DNA of 64,000 nucleotides from Brevundimonas fontaquae (GTDB taxonomy: Bacteria; Pseudomonadota; Alphaproteobacteria; Caulobacterales; Caulobacteraceae), in assembly GCF_017086445.1 (NCBI RefSeq), contig NZ_CP070968.1, positions 496,001-560,000 of the forward strand. Direction: 5' to 3'. The translations under genes were made by a program, and so were the position numbers. The notes below the pieces were generated by a model. It did not search any database. It was not told where the DNA came from and worked only from the letters and a program-made list of their open reading frames with translations. The stretch's first letter is position 1, and each line of letters starts with the position of its first letter. Of the stretch, positions 47,201 through 57,918 are shown one piece after another.

Positions 47201-47867
47201 TCGACCCCCATTCCACATCCCTTGGGCATGTGCGCGCCTGGGTGTTCGACATGGACGACACCCTGTATCCGCGCGAGCAGGGTCTGATGCGGCTGGTCCA
47301 GGCGCGCATCAACGCCTTCGTGGTCGAAGCCGTCGGACTGGAGCCCGAGGCCGCCGCCGCGATGCAACGCCAGTTTCTGGACGAGCACGGCACGACCCTG
47401 GCCGGGCTGATGGCCAACTATGCGGTCGATACCGAACGGTTCCTGCGCGAGGTGCACGACGTGCCGCTGGACGGGGTCGAACCCAACCCGCGTCTGGCCG
47501 AGCGGCTGAAGGCTCTGCCCGGTCGTTGCTATGTCTTCACCAACGGTGCGCGCGACTACGCCCATCGTGTTCTGGAGCGGATCGGCGTCGCCGACTGTTT
47601 CGAAGGCGTTTTCGCCATTGAGGATGGGGATCTGACGCCCAAGCCCAATCCCGCGACCTTCCGCCGGATGCTGGAGCAGTTCGGCATCGATCCGCACCGA
47701 TCCGCCTTCTTCGAGGACACGTCCAAGAACCTAGAGCCGGCCAAGGCGCTGGGCATGGCGACGGTCCTGATCGGCGACGGCCATGGCAAGCCGATCGGGC
47801 CGCACATTGACCATGTGGCCCCGGACCTTCTCGACTTCCTCTCCGACCTGAGCTTCAAGGACGCCGC

Positions 47868-47871
<4 letters not shown>
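47197..47871 (+). CDS. HAD-family pyrimidine 5'-nucleotidase
   Basis: A 224-residue HAD hydrolase: motif [10 protein letters not shown], motif II VFTNG (Thr), Lys in LTPKPNP and motif [19 protein letters not shown]. This set matches the Sdt1/YjjG-like pyrimidine 5'-nucleotidase group, which dephosphorylates UMP or CMP and related nucleotides. The TTG start overlaps argB's TGA and its own end overlaps dapD's ATG, so argB, this gene and dapD form one coupled operon. Confidence 0.88.
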
Positions 47872-48737
<866 letters not shown>

Positions 48738-50075
48738 TCAGGCCGCTATGCGGGCGGCTTCGACCTGAGGCGTATCGAAGGTCGCGTGCAGGGTGAAGGT
48801 CGATCCCTGGCCGGGGGTCGACGTCACCGTGATCTCGCCGTCCATCAGGGCGGCCAGACGCTGACAAATGCTAAGGCCCAGGCCGGTGCCGCCGAACTTG
48901 CGGGTGGACGACCCGTCCACCTGAGAGAAGGGCTGGAACAGGCGCGTCAGATCGTCGGCGGCGATGCCGATGCCGGAATCGACCACACCAAGCCGCAAGG
49001 TCGTGCGGCCCTCGCCTGCCGGCTCGCTGTCGATAATCAGGCGAACCTCGCCCTGGGGCGTGAACTTGATGGCGTTGGCCAGCAGGTTATGCGTCACCTG
49101 CGCCAGGCGCAGCGGGTCCATTCTGAGAAGCGGCGGCAGCGGGCCGCGGATGTCGGTCGTGAAGGTCAGGCCGCGCGCTTCGGCCTGGGCCTTGAACGGG
49201 CCCGTCAGGCGGGCGGCGAGGGTCTCGGCTCCGACATCGACAAAGTCCAGTTCCATCTTGCCGGACTCGATCTTGGTGATGTCGAGGATGTCGTTCAGCA
49301 GCACCATAAGCCCTTCGCCGGAGTCGCGGATGACCCCGACGAATTCTTTCTGACGCTCGCTGAGCTCGGACATCTGCAACAGTTGCGCGGCCCCCAGAAC
49401 CCCGTTCATCGGCGTGCGAAGCTCATGAGAGATGACGTCGAGGAAGCTGGATTTGGCGGCGCTGGCGGCGTCGGCCCGGTCGCGGGCGGCTTCCAACTCG
49501 GAGATCAGTTCGGCTTGGCGTCGGTTCACGGCCTCCAGATCATTGTCCTTCATCTGATTGATGGCCACCTTGATCAACAGGGCCAGCGCCAGCACCGGAG
49601 CCATGCTCAGAACGACCCAGAAGCCCGGTGTGCCGTAAAGTCTTACGAAAAGGACGCCGAACACGAGGGTGTAAGGCGTAGAAACCAGCAAGGCCTCACG
49701 CGGCGCGGCGCGCATCTGGGTAAACACCAGAACATAGCCGGCCATCAGAAGGGCGACACCCAACGGCACGCCATACGCGCCGCCATGGAGGAAGGCGAGC
49801 AGCGGGGCGGCGGACCAGGCCACGCATGAGACCGTTGCGGCCACCAGCTTGATCCGTCCGTGCAAGGTGTCGTCCGCCATCACCAGCAAACGTTCGGTGA
49901 ATGTGCGCAACAGACCCGACAGGGTCGCCGCCAAGAACCACATTGCGGCGGTCCCCACGTTCGTCACTGTGAACAGCGCGATCGCCCAACTGAGGATGAT
50001 CAGGTATCGCATATGCCCGTCTGCAATGAGGTGTTGCAGTACTGAGCGATCTTGGCCGGCCGCGTATTTCGTCAT
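48738..50075 (-). CDS. Membrane histidine kinase
   Basis: A 445-residue sensor kinase. The N-terminal 175 residues carry about five or six membrane segments. A linker coiled coil follows (MKDNDLEAVNRRQAELISELEAARD), then the HisKA box SHELRTPMNGVLGA (His about 225), N box NLLANAIKFTPQG, G1 DSGIGIA, F box FQPFSQVD and G2 GGTGLGLSI. No receiver domain or cognate regulator adjoins it, so it may be an orphan. The signal is unknown. Start ATG 50075. Confidence 0.9.
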   Translation of the reverse strand: MTKYAAGQDRSVLQHLIADGHMRYLIILSWAIALFTVTNVGTAAMWFLAATLSGLLRTFTERLLVMADDTLHGRIKLVAATVSCVAWSAAPLLAFLHGGAYGVPLGVALLMAGYVLVFTQMRAAPREALLVSTPYTLVFGVLFVRLYGTPGFWVVLSMAPVLALALLIKVAINQMKDNDLEAVNRRQAELISELEAARDRADAASAAKSSFLDVISHELRTPMNGVLGAAQLLQMSELSERQKEFVGVIRDSGEGLMVLLNDILDITKIESGKMELDFVDVGAETLAARLTGPFKAQAEARGLTFTTDIRGPLPPLLRMDPLRLAQVTHNLLANAIKFTPQGEVRLIIDSEPAGEGRTTLRLGVVDSGIGIAADDLTRLFQPFSQVDGSSTRKFGGTGLGLSICQRLAALMDGEITVTSTPGQGSTFTLHATFDTPQVEAARIAA

Positions 50076-50195
50076 CGTCAGGTCTCAGGAGTCGATGACG
50101 CATCTTCGACTAGCTTCGCCTAAGAGACTATGAACGCTGATTTTTACGCGCTGAGCTGTCCGGTTTGGGGCGGATGGTCAAAGCCGCGGCAATGC

Positions 50196-50218
50196 GGGGG
50201 CGGTCGTCAGCCGCCCCC
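50196..50218. terminator. GC-rich hairpin downstream of the DUF892 gene
   Basis: GGGGGCGG-TCGTCAG-CCGCCCCC forms an 8-bp stem with a 7-base loop, 7 bases beyond the stop of the minus-strand DUF892 gene. No T-run follows on the minus strand, so it may pause or protect the 3' end more than act as an intrinsic terminator. Confidence 0.4.
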
Positions 50219-50224
50219 ATAAAG

Positions 50225-50725
50225 TCAAACTGCGCTCTTCGTCGCATCGGCGTTGACCGCAGCGTCGGCGATGCCGGTCAGATCTTCGTCAGTTTGGGAT
50301 TCCTCCTGGAGCGTCTCGTCCAGAAGGGCGGCGGCGTCCTTCATGCCCAGCACCAGCGCCCAGCGTTTCAGCGTGCCGTAGCGGGTGATCTCATAGTGTT
50401 CGACCGCCTGGGCGGCGGCCAGCAGGCCGGCATCCAGGGCCGGTGTGTCCTTGTATTCTTCCATGATCTCGTCGCCTTCGGCCAAGATGCCCTCAATGGC
50501 GTCGCAGGTCTTGCCGCGTGCGGGCTTGCCGATCAGCTCGAACACTTGTTGCAGGCGTTCGATCTGGCCTTCGGTCTGGCCCTTGTGCTTCTCGAAGGCG
50601 GCCTTCAGCTCAGGCGACTGAGCCGCACGGGCCATTTTGGGTAGAGACTTCAGAATCTTGCGCTCGGCGTAATAGATGTCCTTGAGCGTGTCGTGGAACA
50701 GGGTGTCCAGGGTCTTGTCGGCCAT
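50225..50725 (-). CDS. DUF892 / YciE-YciF ferritin-like protein
   Basis: A 166-residue all-helical protein with the DUF892 head TLDTLFHDTLKDIYYAERKILKSLPKM and the metal-ligand-like EEYKDTPALDAGLLAAAQAVEHYEI region. Family members are ferritin-like four-helix bundles linked to stress response. ATG 50725 (MADKTLD) is preferred to ATG 50740 for family length. It is monocistronic, between the kinase and thrS. Confidence 0.88.
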   Translation of the reverse strand: MADKTLDTLFHDTLKDIYYAERKILKSLPKMARAAQSPELKAAFEKHKGQTEGQIERLQQVFELIGKPARGKTCDAIEGILAEGDEIMEEYKDTPALDAGLLAAAQAVEHYEITRYGTLKRWALVLGMKDAAALLDETLQEESQTDEDLTGIADAAVNADATKSAV

Positions 50726-50822
50726 GGTGAGGTCTCGCATCCGTGATGGAGCGCAGGCGCGCGCCCCATCACAAGCGATCCATCCCGTTAGCGTTCCTAT
50801 GCGCGAATTCGCGCGCAGCGGA

Positions 50823-52751
50823 TCAACTGGCGCGCTTCAGATCCGGCGGGGTCGCTTCGTCGGTCAGGATGCGGATGGCTTCCTCGACCGTGACCAGGGT
50901 CTGGGCCTGCGAGCCGAGGCGACGGATGGCGACCATGCCGTCTTCCGCCTCCTTGCGACCGACGACAGCGATGACCGGGACCTTGCCGACCGAGTGTTCA
51001 CGCACCTTGTAGCCGACCTTTTCGTTGCGCAGGTCGATCTCGGTGCGCAGGCCGGCGGCCTTGAACCTGGCCATCACGTCGCGGGCGTAATCGTCGGCGT
51101 CCGAGGTGATGGTGGCCACCACAGCCTGGGTCGGGGCCAGCCACAGCGGGAAGGCGCCGGCGTAGTTTTCGATCATGATGCCGATGAAGCGCTCGAACGA
51201 CCCCAGGATCGCGCGGTGCAGCATGACCGGGCGGTGCTTCTGGCCGTCCTCGGCGATGTAGGTGGCGTTCAGACGTTCGGGCAGGACGTAGTCCAGCTGG
51301 ATCGTGCCGCAGGTCCATTCGCGGCCGATGGCGTCCTTGACGATGAAGTCCAGCTTGGGCGCATAGAAGGCGCCGTCGCCCTCGGTGACGACCGGCTCGG
51401 TTCCGGCGGCGCGGGCGGCTTCGGCCATCAGGGTCTCGGCCTTGTCCCAGAACTCGTCCGTGCCGGCACGGTTCTCGGGCCGGGTGCCAAGGCTGATATA
51501 GGCCGTTTCCATGCCGAGGTCGGCGTGGACGCTGCGGGCCAGTTTGATGAACTCGGCCGTCTCCTCGACGATCTGGTCCTCGCGGCAGAAGATGTGGGCG
51601 TCGTCCTGGGTGAAGCCGCGCACCCGCATCAGACCGTGCAGGGATCCCGACGGCTCATAACGGTGGCAGGCGCCGAACTCGGCCATGCGCAGCGGCAGTT
51701 CGCGATAGGACCGCTGGCCCTGGTCGAAGATCTGGACGTGACCCGGGCAGTTCATCGGCTTCAGGCTCAGTTCCTCGCCCTCGACCGTCTCGCAGACGAA
51801 CATATTGGGGCGATACTTGTCCCAATGGCCGCTCTGCTCCCAGAATTTGCGGTCCAGCACCTGGGGCGTCTTGACCTCGACATAGCCGGCGGCGTCCAGG
51901 CGGCGGCGCATATAGGCCTCGAGCACGCGCCACAGCACCCAGCCCTTCGGGTGCCAGAAGACCATGCCCCGGCCCTCTTCCTGCATATGGAAGAGCTCCA
52001 TGGCCTTGCCGACCTTGCGGTGGTCGCGCTTTTCGGCCTCTTCCAGACGCTGCAAATGCGCGTCCAGATCCTCCTTGGTCGCCCAGGCGGTGCCGTAGAT
52101 GCGTTGCAGCTGCTCGCGCTTGGAATCGCCCCGCCAATAGGCCCCGGCCAGCTTTGTCAGTTTGAACGCCTTGCCGACGTGGCGCGTCGAGGGGAAGTGC
52201 GGGCCCCGGCACAGGTCGATCCAGTCGCCCTGTTTGTATAGGGTGATGGTCTCGGTTCCCGGCAGGTCGCGGATCAGCTCGGCCTTGAACTTCTCGCCGC
52301 GCGCCTCGAAGAATTGGATGGCGTCGTCCCGCTCCCACACCTCGCGTTCGAACTTGGCGTCGCGATCCACGATCCGGCCCATCTCCTTTTCGATGGCGGC
52401 GAAGTCGTCGGTCGAGAAGGGCTCTTCGCGGTAGAAGTCGTAGTAGAAACCGTCCTCGATCGCCGGGCCGATCGTGACCTGGGTGCCAGGGAACAGGGTC
52501 TGGACGGCCTCGGCCAGGACGTGGGCGGTGTCGTGGCGGATCGTATAGAGGGCGGCGGGGTCGTCGCGCATGATCAGGCGGAAGTCGCCGCCCGTCTCCA
52601 GCACCCGGCCCATGTCGCGCTGCTCGCCGTTCAGTTCGGCCAGCACGGCCTTCTTCGCCAGCGACGGCGAGATGGAGGTCGCGACGTCGCGCGCCGTAGA
52701 GCCGGCCGGGTATTGGCGCACCGCGCCATCGGGGAATTTCAAGTCGATCAT
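50823..52751 (-). CDS. thrS: Threonyl-tRNA synthetase
   Basis: Charges tRNA-Thr. The 642-residue product has a TGS domain (about 1-60), the editing domain with [12 protein letters not shown], and a class II catalytic core containing [25 protein letters not shown] and GAFPLWLAP, then the anticodon-binding domain. ATG 52751 starts at MIDLKFPDG; an upstream extension is the 3' part of yidD in another frame. It is coupled to yidD by ATGA. Confidence 0.97.
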   Translation of the reverse strand: MIDLKFPDGAVRQYPAGSTARDVATSISPSLAKKAVLAELNGEQRDMGRVLETGGDFRLIMRDDPAALYTIRHDTAHVLAEAVQTLFPGTQVTIGPAIEDGFYYDFYREEPFSTDDFAAIEKEMGRIVDRDAKFEREVWERDDAIQFFEARGEKFKAELIRDLPGTETITLYKQGDWIDLCRGPHFPSTRHVGKAFKLTKLAGAYWRGDSKREQLQRIYGTAWATKEDLDAHLQRLEEAEKRDHRKVGKAMELFHMQEEGRGMVFWHPKGWVLWRVLEAYMRRRLDAAGYVEVKTPQVLDRKFWEQSGHWDKYRPNMFVCETVEGEELSLKPMNCPGHVQIFDQGQRSYRELPLRMAEFGACHRYEPSGSLHGLMRVRGFTQDDAHIFCREDQIVEETAEFIKLARSVHADLGMETAYISLGTRPENRAGTDEFWDKAETLMAEAARAAGTEPVVTEGDGAFYAPKLDFIVKDAIGREWTCGTIQLDYVLPERLNATYIAEDGQKHRPVMLHRAILGSFERFIGIMIENYAGAFPLWLAPTQAVVATITSDADDYARDVMARFKAAGLRTEIDLRNEKVGYKVREHSVGKVPVIAVVGRKEAEDGMVAIRRLGSQAQTLVTVEEAIRILTDEATPPDLKRAS

Positions 52752-52984
52752 GGCTTCGTCTTTACTGGCGGAACCGGGTCGTATCCCGACCCGCCGAAGG
52801 GATGGCATTTACAGAGCCTGCGCACGGTGAGCCATCCCCCCTTTACCGGTCCGTGCTGGATCAGGGCGTCGCGCCCGTAATCCGAACAGGTCGGCAGGAA
52901 GCGGCACTGCTGGCCGATCAGGGGGGACAGCGTCAGCTTGTAGCCCCGATGGGCCGCGCGCACGCCGCGTTCATAGAGAGACAT
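52748..52984 (-). CDS. yidD: Membrane protein insertion efficiency factor YidD
   Basis: A 78-residue YidD protein ([61 protein letters not shown]), with the conserved Cys residues of the family. Family members aid YidC-mediated insertion at the inner membrane. ATG 52984 is fixed by AGGGA five bases upstream; longer in-frame starts lack this. The TGA overlaps the thrS ATG. Confidence 0.93.
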   Translation of the reverse strand: MSLYERGVRAAHRGYKLTLSPLIGQQCRFLPTCSDYGRDALIQHGPVKGGWLTVRRLCKCHPFGGSGYDPVPPVKTKP

Positions 52985-53063
52985 CACGTCCCTTCGCCGG
53001 GGGCTTGAGAGGTTCGCCGCGCTTATCCCCTGTTGCAGCAGGGGGATCAACCGGTCGTGCCCG

Positions 53064-53519
53064 TCAGGCCGCGCCGGCGAGACGAGTTCGGGCGGCGAGG
53101 GCCTTGTTCACCGCCTCCAGCGTCGCCTCCAGCGAGACCAGGGTCGAGGCGTGGCGGGCGGGGTAGTCGGCGACCTGTTTCAGCAGGCGCAAATCCTCGA
53201 ACCGGCCGACGGGGCCGTCGCTGCCGGATTTCAGCATGGCGATCATCGCGTCGCGGGCGTCCTTGAGATCATCGACCGACGCGCCGATCACAGACTGACC
53301 CAGCACCCCGGCGGCGGCCTGGCCGAGGGCGCAGGCTTTGACGTCCTGGGCGAAGTCGGCGATGCGGCCCGCGTCGTCCAGCGTCACATCGACTGTCGCG
53401 CGAGACCCGCACAGTTTCGCCACCCGCTCGCCAGTGCCCTGCGGCGTAGGCAGCCGACCCGCGTGCGGCAGGTTCGCCGCCAGAGACAGGATGCGCGCGC
53501 TGTAGAGGTCGTCGATCAT
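53064..53519 (-). CDS. NifU/IscU-like iron-sulfur scaffold-family protein
   Basis: A 151-residue U-type scaffold-fold protein: [20 protein letters not shown] at the start, one Cys in [10 protein letters not shown] and a second in [11 protein letters not shown]. The third ligand position, Cys in IscU, here falls in [11 protein letters not shown], with Ala/Ser instead. Many alphaproteobacteria have this short variant. It may help Fe-S transfer but cannot use the classic three-Cys site. It lies 79 bases upstream of yidD on the same strand. Confidence 0.8.
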   Translation of the reverse strand: MIDDLYSARILSLAANLPHAGRLPTPQGTGERVAKLCGSRATVDVTLDDAGRIADFAQDVKACALGQAAAGVLGQSVIGASVDDLKDARDAMIAMLKSGSDGPVGRFEDLRLLKQVADYPARHASTLVSLEATLEAVNKALAARTRLAGAA

Positions 53520-53574
53520 GGGGCGAAGATAGGCGCTCAGTCCTCCCCCGTGAAGCGCGGCGTAATGGGGGAAT

Positions 53575-54234
53575 TTAAAGCGTCAGGACGAGACGCCCAT
53601 CGGATCGCACTTCCACAGTCGCATCCGCATAGTCCGCCAGTGTGGGATGATCGGTTTTCAGCGGATGGGTCCAGGCGGCGGTGACGACCACCACATCGGC
53701 GCCGGCCGCTTCGCCCGCTCTGATCCCGGCCTCAGCGTCCTCGAACACCAGGCAGTCCGCGATGTCAAAGCCCAGGGTCGCGGCGGCCTTCAGATAGCCG
53801 GCCGGGTCGGGCTTGCCGCGTTCGACGTCTTCGGCGGTGATCATCACGGCGGGCGGGGTCGCGCCTGCGGCCCTCAGCCGGGCGCGCGCCAGGGGGATCG
53901 AGGCGGAGGTGACCACGGCCCAGCGGTCGGGCGGCAGGCGTTTGACGAAGTCGACGGCGCCGGGGATTGGGGCGACGCCGTCCACGTCCTCGATCTCGCC
54001 GCGTTCGACCCAGGCGACCTCGGCGTCCAGGTCGATATGGGGCAGTTTTTGGCGACGAATGGTGTCGATGGCGCGCACGCCGTGGATGGTGGGAACGAAG
54101 GCCTCGACATCCAGCCCGTGGCGCTCGGCCCAGCGGGTCCAGACGCGCTCGGCCGCCAGGGTCGAGGTGATCAAGGTGCCGTCCATGTCGAACAGGAAGG
54201 CCTGGTAAGTGCGGGGCGCGGGGAGGGAAGCCAT
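53575..54234 (-). CDS. HAD-family sugar-phosphatase-like hydrolase
   Basis: A 219-residue HAD protein with motif I FLFDMDGTLITST, a helical cap (about 20-85), motif II VVTSAS, Lys in RGKPDPAGYL and motif IV LVFEDAEAGIRAGEAAG. It resembles the YfbT/GPP-like sugar phosphatases. ATG 54234 is used; GTG 54249 is possible. Substrate unknown, probably a sugar or polyol phosphate. Confidence 0.85.
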   Translation of the reverse strand: MASLPAPRTYQAFLFDMDGTLITSTLAAERVWTRWAERHGLDVEAFVPTIHGVRAIDTIRRQKLPHIDLDAEVAWVERGEIEDVDGVAPIPGAVDFVKRLPPDRWAVVTSASIPLARARLRAAGATPPAVMITAEDVERGKPDPAGYLKAAATLGFDIADCLVFEDAEAGIRAGEAAGADVVVVTAAWTHPLKTDHPTLADYADATVEVRSDGRLVLTL

Positions 54235-54276
54235 GACCTCATCCACCACGCGGGCGGCCCGACCGCAACGGGCGGA

Positions 54277-55098
54277 TCAACCGCCTTGAAGCGAATTCCA
54301 GGTGCGCGCGGTGTCGGTCGCTGCGCCGCCGCCGGACGTCGCCGCGCCGCCGGTGCTGCGCGAGCGCAGCCATTGCAGGTTCCGCTCGGCCTGTTCGGGC
54401 GGCAGTTCGCGGCGCAGGATCTGTTCCGCCTCGCCCATCTTGCCCTGAAGGCCCAGCACCATGGCCAGGTTCTGGCGCACCTTGGCCGAGGCGGTGGGTT
54501 GGGCCACGGCGCGGCGCAGCAGGGTCTCGGCGCCCGGCGCATCGCCATGCGTCAAGGCGGCGGTGGCGGCATTGGTCAGGACATCAGGGTTGTCCGGCGA
54601 CAGGGCCAGGGCCTGGTTCCAGGCGGCGCGGGCGTCGTCGGTGCGACGCACCTGCTCATAGGCCACGCCCAGCAGGGAGTAGGGGCGCCAATCGCGCGGC
54701 GCCAAGTCGCGCGCCTGCTCCAGCGGCGCGACGCCATAAAAGGCCTGACCGCGCGCGATGTGGGCGCGGCCCAGCTCCAGCAGGGCGTCCAGATTGTTGG
54801 GCTGGAGCGTCAATGTCGCCTGCGCGGCCTCGGCTGCCTGGTCGTAGCGGCCCAGCTCACGCAGGGCCTGGGCCAGTTTCACGCCCGCCACGGCGTCGGT
54901 CGGATCAGCCTGCTGCTCCGAGGCCCAGAAGACCGAGCGCGACAGGGCGTCCATCCGGTCATAGGTGGCCCGCACCGCAGCGGACGACGGCGCGCGGGCC
55001 TGGGCCGCGGTCGCCGCAGTCGGATCGGCCGCCAGCGTCGGCGTGCCGGACAGGGCGATCAGGGCGACGGTTGCGAGAAGGGCGGGCATGCGCGACAT
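54277..55098 (-). CDS. Periplasmic TPR protein
   Basis: A 273-residue protein with a signal peptide (MSRMPALLATVALIALSG, cleavage near TLAADP) and four or more TPR units (LAQALRELGRYDQAAEAAQA, LLELGRAHIARGQAFYGVAP, LGVAYEQVRRTDDARAAWNQ). It resembles TadD-like pilus-assembly TPR proteins, but no tad genes are nearby. The Gly/Ala-rich C-terminus is likely disordered. Role uncertain. Confidence 0.75.
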   Translation of the reverse strand: MSRMPALLATVALIALSGTPTLAADPTAATAAQARAPSSAAVRATYDRMDALSRSVFWASEQQADPTDAVAGVKLAQALRELGRYDQAAEAAQATLTLQPNNLDALLELGRAHIARGQAFYGVAPLEQARDLAPRDWRPYSLLGVAYEQVRRTDDARAAWNQALALSPDNPDVLTNAATAALTHGDAPGAETLLRRAVAQPTASAKVRQNLAMVLGLQGKMGEAEQILRRELPPEQAERNLQWLRSRSTGGAATSGGGAATDTARTWNSLQGG

Positions 55099-55184
55099 GG
55101 GTCAGGTCCAGACGGTCCTAGAGGTCTCACCCCTAGAATCGCCGGTTCGCGTCAACCGATGGTTAACTTCGTTTTGAGGGCCTC

Positions 55185-56567
55185 ATGTCCGTCTCGCATC
55201 CTCTGCTGGTTTCCGCCCAAGACGGCGACGGCGCCATCCCGATCCGCTTCGTGCAGGCGGGCGGCGTGCTGGACGGCGCGGCCCGACGCTGGGGCGATCG
55301 ACATGGATTCGACGGCAAGCCGGGCCAGCTGTTGGTCGTGCCGGACGCGGACGGCGAGATCGGCCAGGTGGTCGTGGGCGCGGGCGCGACCTTCGACCCG
55401 ATGAGCGTGCGAGGGCTGTCGGCGCGACTGCCGGGCGGCCTATATCGGCTTGAGGTCGCCGCCCAGGACGCGGAACTGGCGACCTTGGCCTTCCTGCTGG
55501 GGGCCTATGTCTTCGACCGCTACAAGGCCCGGCCGGACCGGACGCCCGTGCGGCTGGTCGCGCCGGACGGGGTGGATGTCGCCGAAATCTCGCGCATCGC
55601 CGCCGCCTGCGCCCTGGCCCGCGAAATGGTCGACACGCCCGCCGCCGACATGGGGCCTTTGCAGATCGAGACCATCGCCCGCGAGATCGCAGAGAAGGCC
55701 GACGCCGAGATCACCGTCACCACCGGCGACGCTCTGCTGGAAGACAACTATCCGGCCGTCCACGCCGTGGGGCGCGCCGCCGCCCCGCACCGGGCGCCGC
55801 GCCTGATCGAGATCGGCTGGAAGCTGGACCGGACCGACCTGCCGCTGGTCGCCTTGGTCGGCAAGGGCGTGGTGTTCGACACCGGCGGTCTGGACCTGAA
55901 GCCCGCCGCCGGCATGCGCAATATGAAAAAGGATATGGGCGGCGCGGCCCATGCCCTGGCCCTGGGGCGTCTGGTGATGCAGGCCGACCTGCCCATGCGA
56001 TTGGTGGTCATCGTCGCGGCGGTCGAGAACGCCGTGTCCGCCGACGCCTTCCGGCCCGGCGACATCCTGAACAGCCGCAAGGGGCTGACCATCGAGATCG
56101 GCAATACGGACGCCGAGGGCCGGCTGATCCTGGCCGACGCCCTGACACGGGCGGGCGAGCACCAACCCGACCTGACGCTGGACTTCGCCACCCTGACCGG
56201 CGCCGCGCGGATCGCGCTGGGGCCGGAGCTGCCGCCACTTTATACTGATGACGAAGCCCTGGCGGCCGGGCTGCTGGCGGCGGCAGGTCAGGTGCGCGAT
56301 CCCCTGTGGCGGATGCCGCTGTGGCCCGGCTATCGCGGCGCGCTGGACGCCGAGATCGCGGATCTCCGGAACGACCCGGCCGGCTGGGCCCAGGCCGGCT
56401 CGGTGACGGCCGCCCTGTTTCTGCAGAAGTTTGCTCCGACCACGGGCGCCTGGGGGCACATGGACATCTTCGCCTGGAACCCCCGCGCCCGCCCCGGCTA
56501 CCCAGAAGGCGGCGAGGCCCAGGCGCTAAGGGCGTGCTTCCAATATCTCAGAACGCGGTTCTGTTGA
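55185..56567 (+). CDS. Leucyl aminopeptidase family (M17) peptidase
   Basis: A 460-residue cytosolic metallopeptidase. The C-terminal catalytic half has VGKGVVFDTGGLDLKPA (metal ligands and catalytic Lys), KKDMGGAAHA, and NTDAEGRLILADAL with the catalytic Arg. The N-terminal domain (about 1-160) is variable. ATG 55185. It is divergent from the TPR gene. It releases N-terminal residues from peptides. Confidence 0.92.
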   Translation: MSVSHPLLVSAQDGDGAIPIRFVQAGGVLDGAARRWGDRHGFDGKPGQLLVVPDADGEIGQVVVGAGATFDPMSVRGLSARLPGGLYRLEVAAQDAELATLAFLLGAYVFDRYKARPDRTPVRLVAPDGVDVAEISRIAAACALAREMVDTPAADMGPLQIETIAREIAEKADAEITVTTGDALLEDNYPAVHAVGRAAAPHRAPRLIEIGWKLDRTDLPLVALVGKGVVFDTGGLDLKPAAGMRNMKKDMGGAAHALALGRLVMQADLPMRLVVIVAAVENAVSADAFRPGDILNSRKGLTIEIGNTDAEGRLILADALTRAGEHQPDLTLDFATLTGAARIALGPELPPLYTDDEALAAGLLAAAGQVRDPLWRMPLWPGYRGALDAEIADLRNDPAGWAQAGSVTAALFLQKFAPTTGAWGHMDIFAWNPRARPGYPEGGEAQALRACFQYLRTRFC

Positions 56568-56650
56568 TTTTCTTTCGCAAAAGCGTCCCGCGTTAACGGC
56601 CCCTAAGCCATCGGGGGATAAGGCTGTGGGTTCAGCAATGCGAGTTCACG

Positions 56651-57433
56651 TTGACCGACGTCCTCGACCTTCTTCCGCCCGGCGAGCGCCTCGTTCGCTC
56701 CGACCTCGCCGAACAGGCGCTGGAAGGGCTGGTGCGCGCAGACACCTATCGGGCGACCGAGGCCATGCACTGTCGCGTCGCCGTGGCCGACATCCTGTCC
56801 GACGTTAACGGTCGCATCGACCAGCTTCTGCATGGCGAGGTCTTCGACGTCCTGGATCGGTCGAACGGACGGGCCTGGGGCCGGGCGCGCCGCGACGGCG
56901 TCGTCGGCTGGGTCGTCCTGGACAGTCTGTCGGCAGGCGCGCCGCTGGCTACGCACTGGATCGCCGGCGTGGATGCCGCCCTTCCATTAAACGCTCTGGT
57001 GATAGAGGCGACGGATGTGGCCGAGGCTGATCTGAAGCCCGTCGGCGCCTTCGAGACGGATCTGGTCGCGGTGGCCGAGCGGTTGCTCGGGCGGCCGCAT
57101 GAACTTGGCGCGCGGTCTTCGATCTCCACCGACTGTTCCGGCCTGGTGCAGCAGGCTCTGCTGGCATGCGGCCTGCCCGGTCCTCGCCGGTCGGACGCGC
57201 AGGCCCAGATGGGTCGCGCGGCGTCTTCGTCGGACCTACAGCGCGGCGACATCGTCGTCTGGCTGGCGCCGAACAGCGATCAGGACTGGACCGGTCATTC
57301 GGCGCTGATGCTGGATGGCGAACGCATCATCCACGCCACGGGCGGCAGGGGCGTGGTGATCGAAAACCTGGCCGAGGTCGAGGCGCGTCTGGTCGCCGAA
57401 GGTTTTGCGACCGCCGTCTTCCGCCGGCTCTAG
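56651..57433 (+). CDS. NlpC/P60-family cell-wall peptidase
   Basis: A 260-residue protein: an N-terminal SH3-like region (about 25-110, with CRVAVADILSDVNGRIDQLL), then an NlpC/P60 domain with catalytic Cys in STDCSGLVQQALLACG, His in DWTGHSALMLDG and a third polar residue in RIIHATGGRG. It has no obvious signal peptide and may act on recycled peptides or be exported otherwise. TTG 56651 is the earliest in-frame start. It follows the M17 peptidase by 83 bases. The stop overlaps mmcB's through CTAG. Confidence 0.88.
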   Translation: MTDVLDLLPPGERLVRSDLAEQALEGLVRADTYRATEAMHCRVAVADILSDVNGRIDQLLHGEVFDVLDRSNGRAWGRARRDGVVGWVVLDSLSAGAPLATHWIAGVDAALPLNALVIEATDVAEADLKPVGAFETDLVAVAERLLGRPHELGARSSISTDCSGLVQQALLACGLPGPRRSDAQAQMGRAASSSDLQRGDIVVWLAPNSDQDWTGHSALMLDGERIIHATGGRGVVIENLAEVEARLVAEGFATAVFRRL

Positions 57434-57873
57434 TCCCGCAAGGTCCGCATCGCGCCCAGCCGGGCGAAAGCCAGCGTCAGCGCCTTGCGGCGGGCGGGCG
57501 CCAAGCCGATCACGGGCGCGTCTCGCACGACCGCCCCGCCGAAACTGTCTGCGACGATCAGGCCCGGTTTGTCGGGCAGGATGTCCTGGGGAAACTCGGG
57601 CGCGACGGCGAAGAAGAAGGCGTCGCAGAACGGTTCGTACTCGTGCCATTTGCGGTCGACGCGATAGTCCTCGACGCCCGACTTCACCTCGCAGATGACG
57701 ATGTCGCCCTTACGCCCGATCGCCATGACATCGGCGCGGCGGCCGTTGGGCAGGCAGACTTCCAGGAGCGGCGCATACCCCATGTCCATCATCAGCCGCG
57801 CCGCGCCGCGCGTGACCGAAAGGGTTGTCTCGGGACGGCTGAAGACGAGTTCGAGATGGGCGACGGCGGACAT
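57430..57873 (-). CDS. mmcB: MmcB-family DNA repair protein
   Basis: A 147-residue PD-(D/E)xK-like nuclease-fold protein: NGRRADVMAIGRKGDIVICEVKSG carries the Asp and E-x-K catalytic-type residues. In Caulobacter, MmcB is part of the LexA-linked repair set. Here the sequence also includes RKWHEYEPFCDAFFFAVAP. ATG 57873. Convergent with the NlpC/P60 gene, sharing CTAG at 57430-57433. Confidence 0.87.
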   Translation of the reverse strand: MSAVAHLELVFSRPETTLSVTRGAARLMMDMGYAPLLEVCLPNGRRADVMAIGRKGDIVICEVKSGVEDYRVDRKWHEYEPFCDAFFFAVAPEFPQDILPDKPGLIVADSFGGAVVRDAPVIGLAPARRKALTLAFARLGAMRTLRD

Positions 57874-57918
57874 GCCGACAGCTTATGTTCCGCCTACGTT
57901 CCTATCGCAAGCGGCGCC

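Noticed and set aside
50676..52241. Long plus-strand open frame opposite thrS
   Set aside because: An antisense shadow of a certain thrS gene; no recognisable domains.
53647..55404. 585-codon plus-strand open frame over the HAD and TPR genes
   Set aside because: Both genes on the minus strand have clear motifs; this frame is Gly/Ala/Arg filler.
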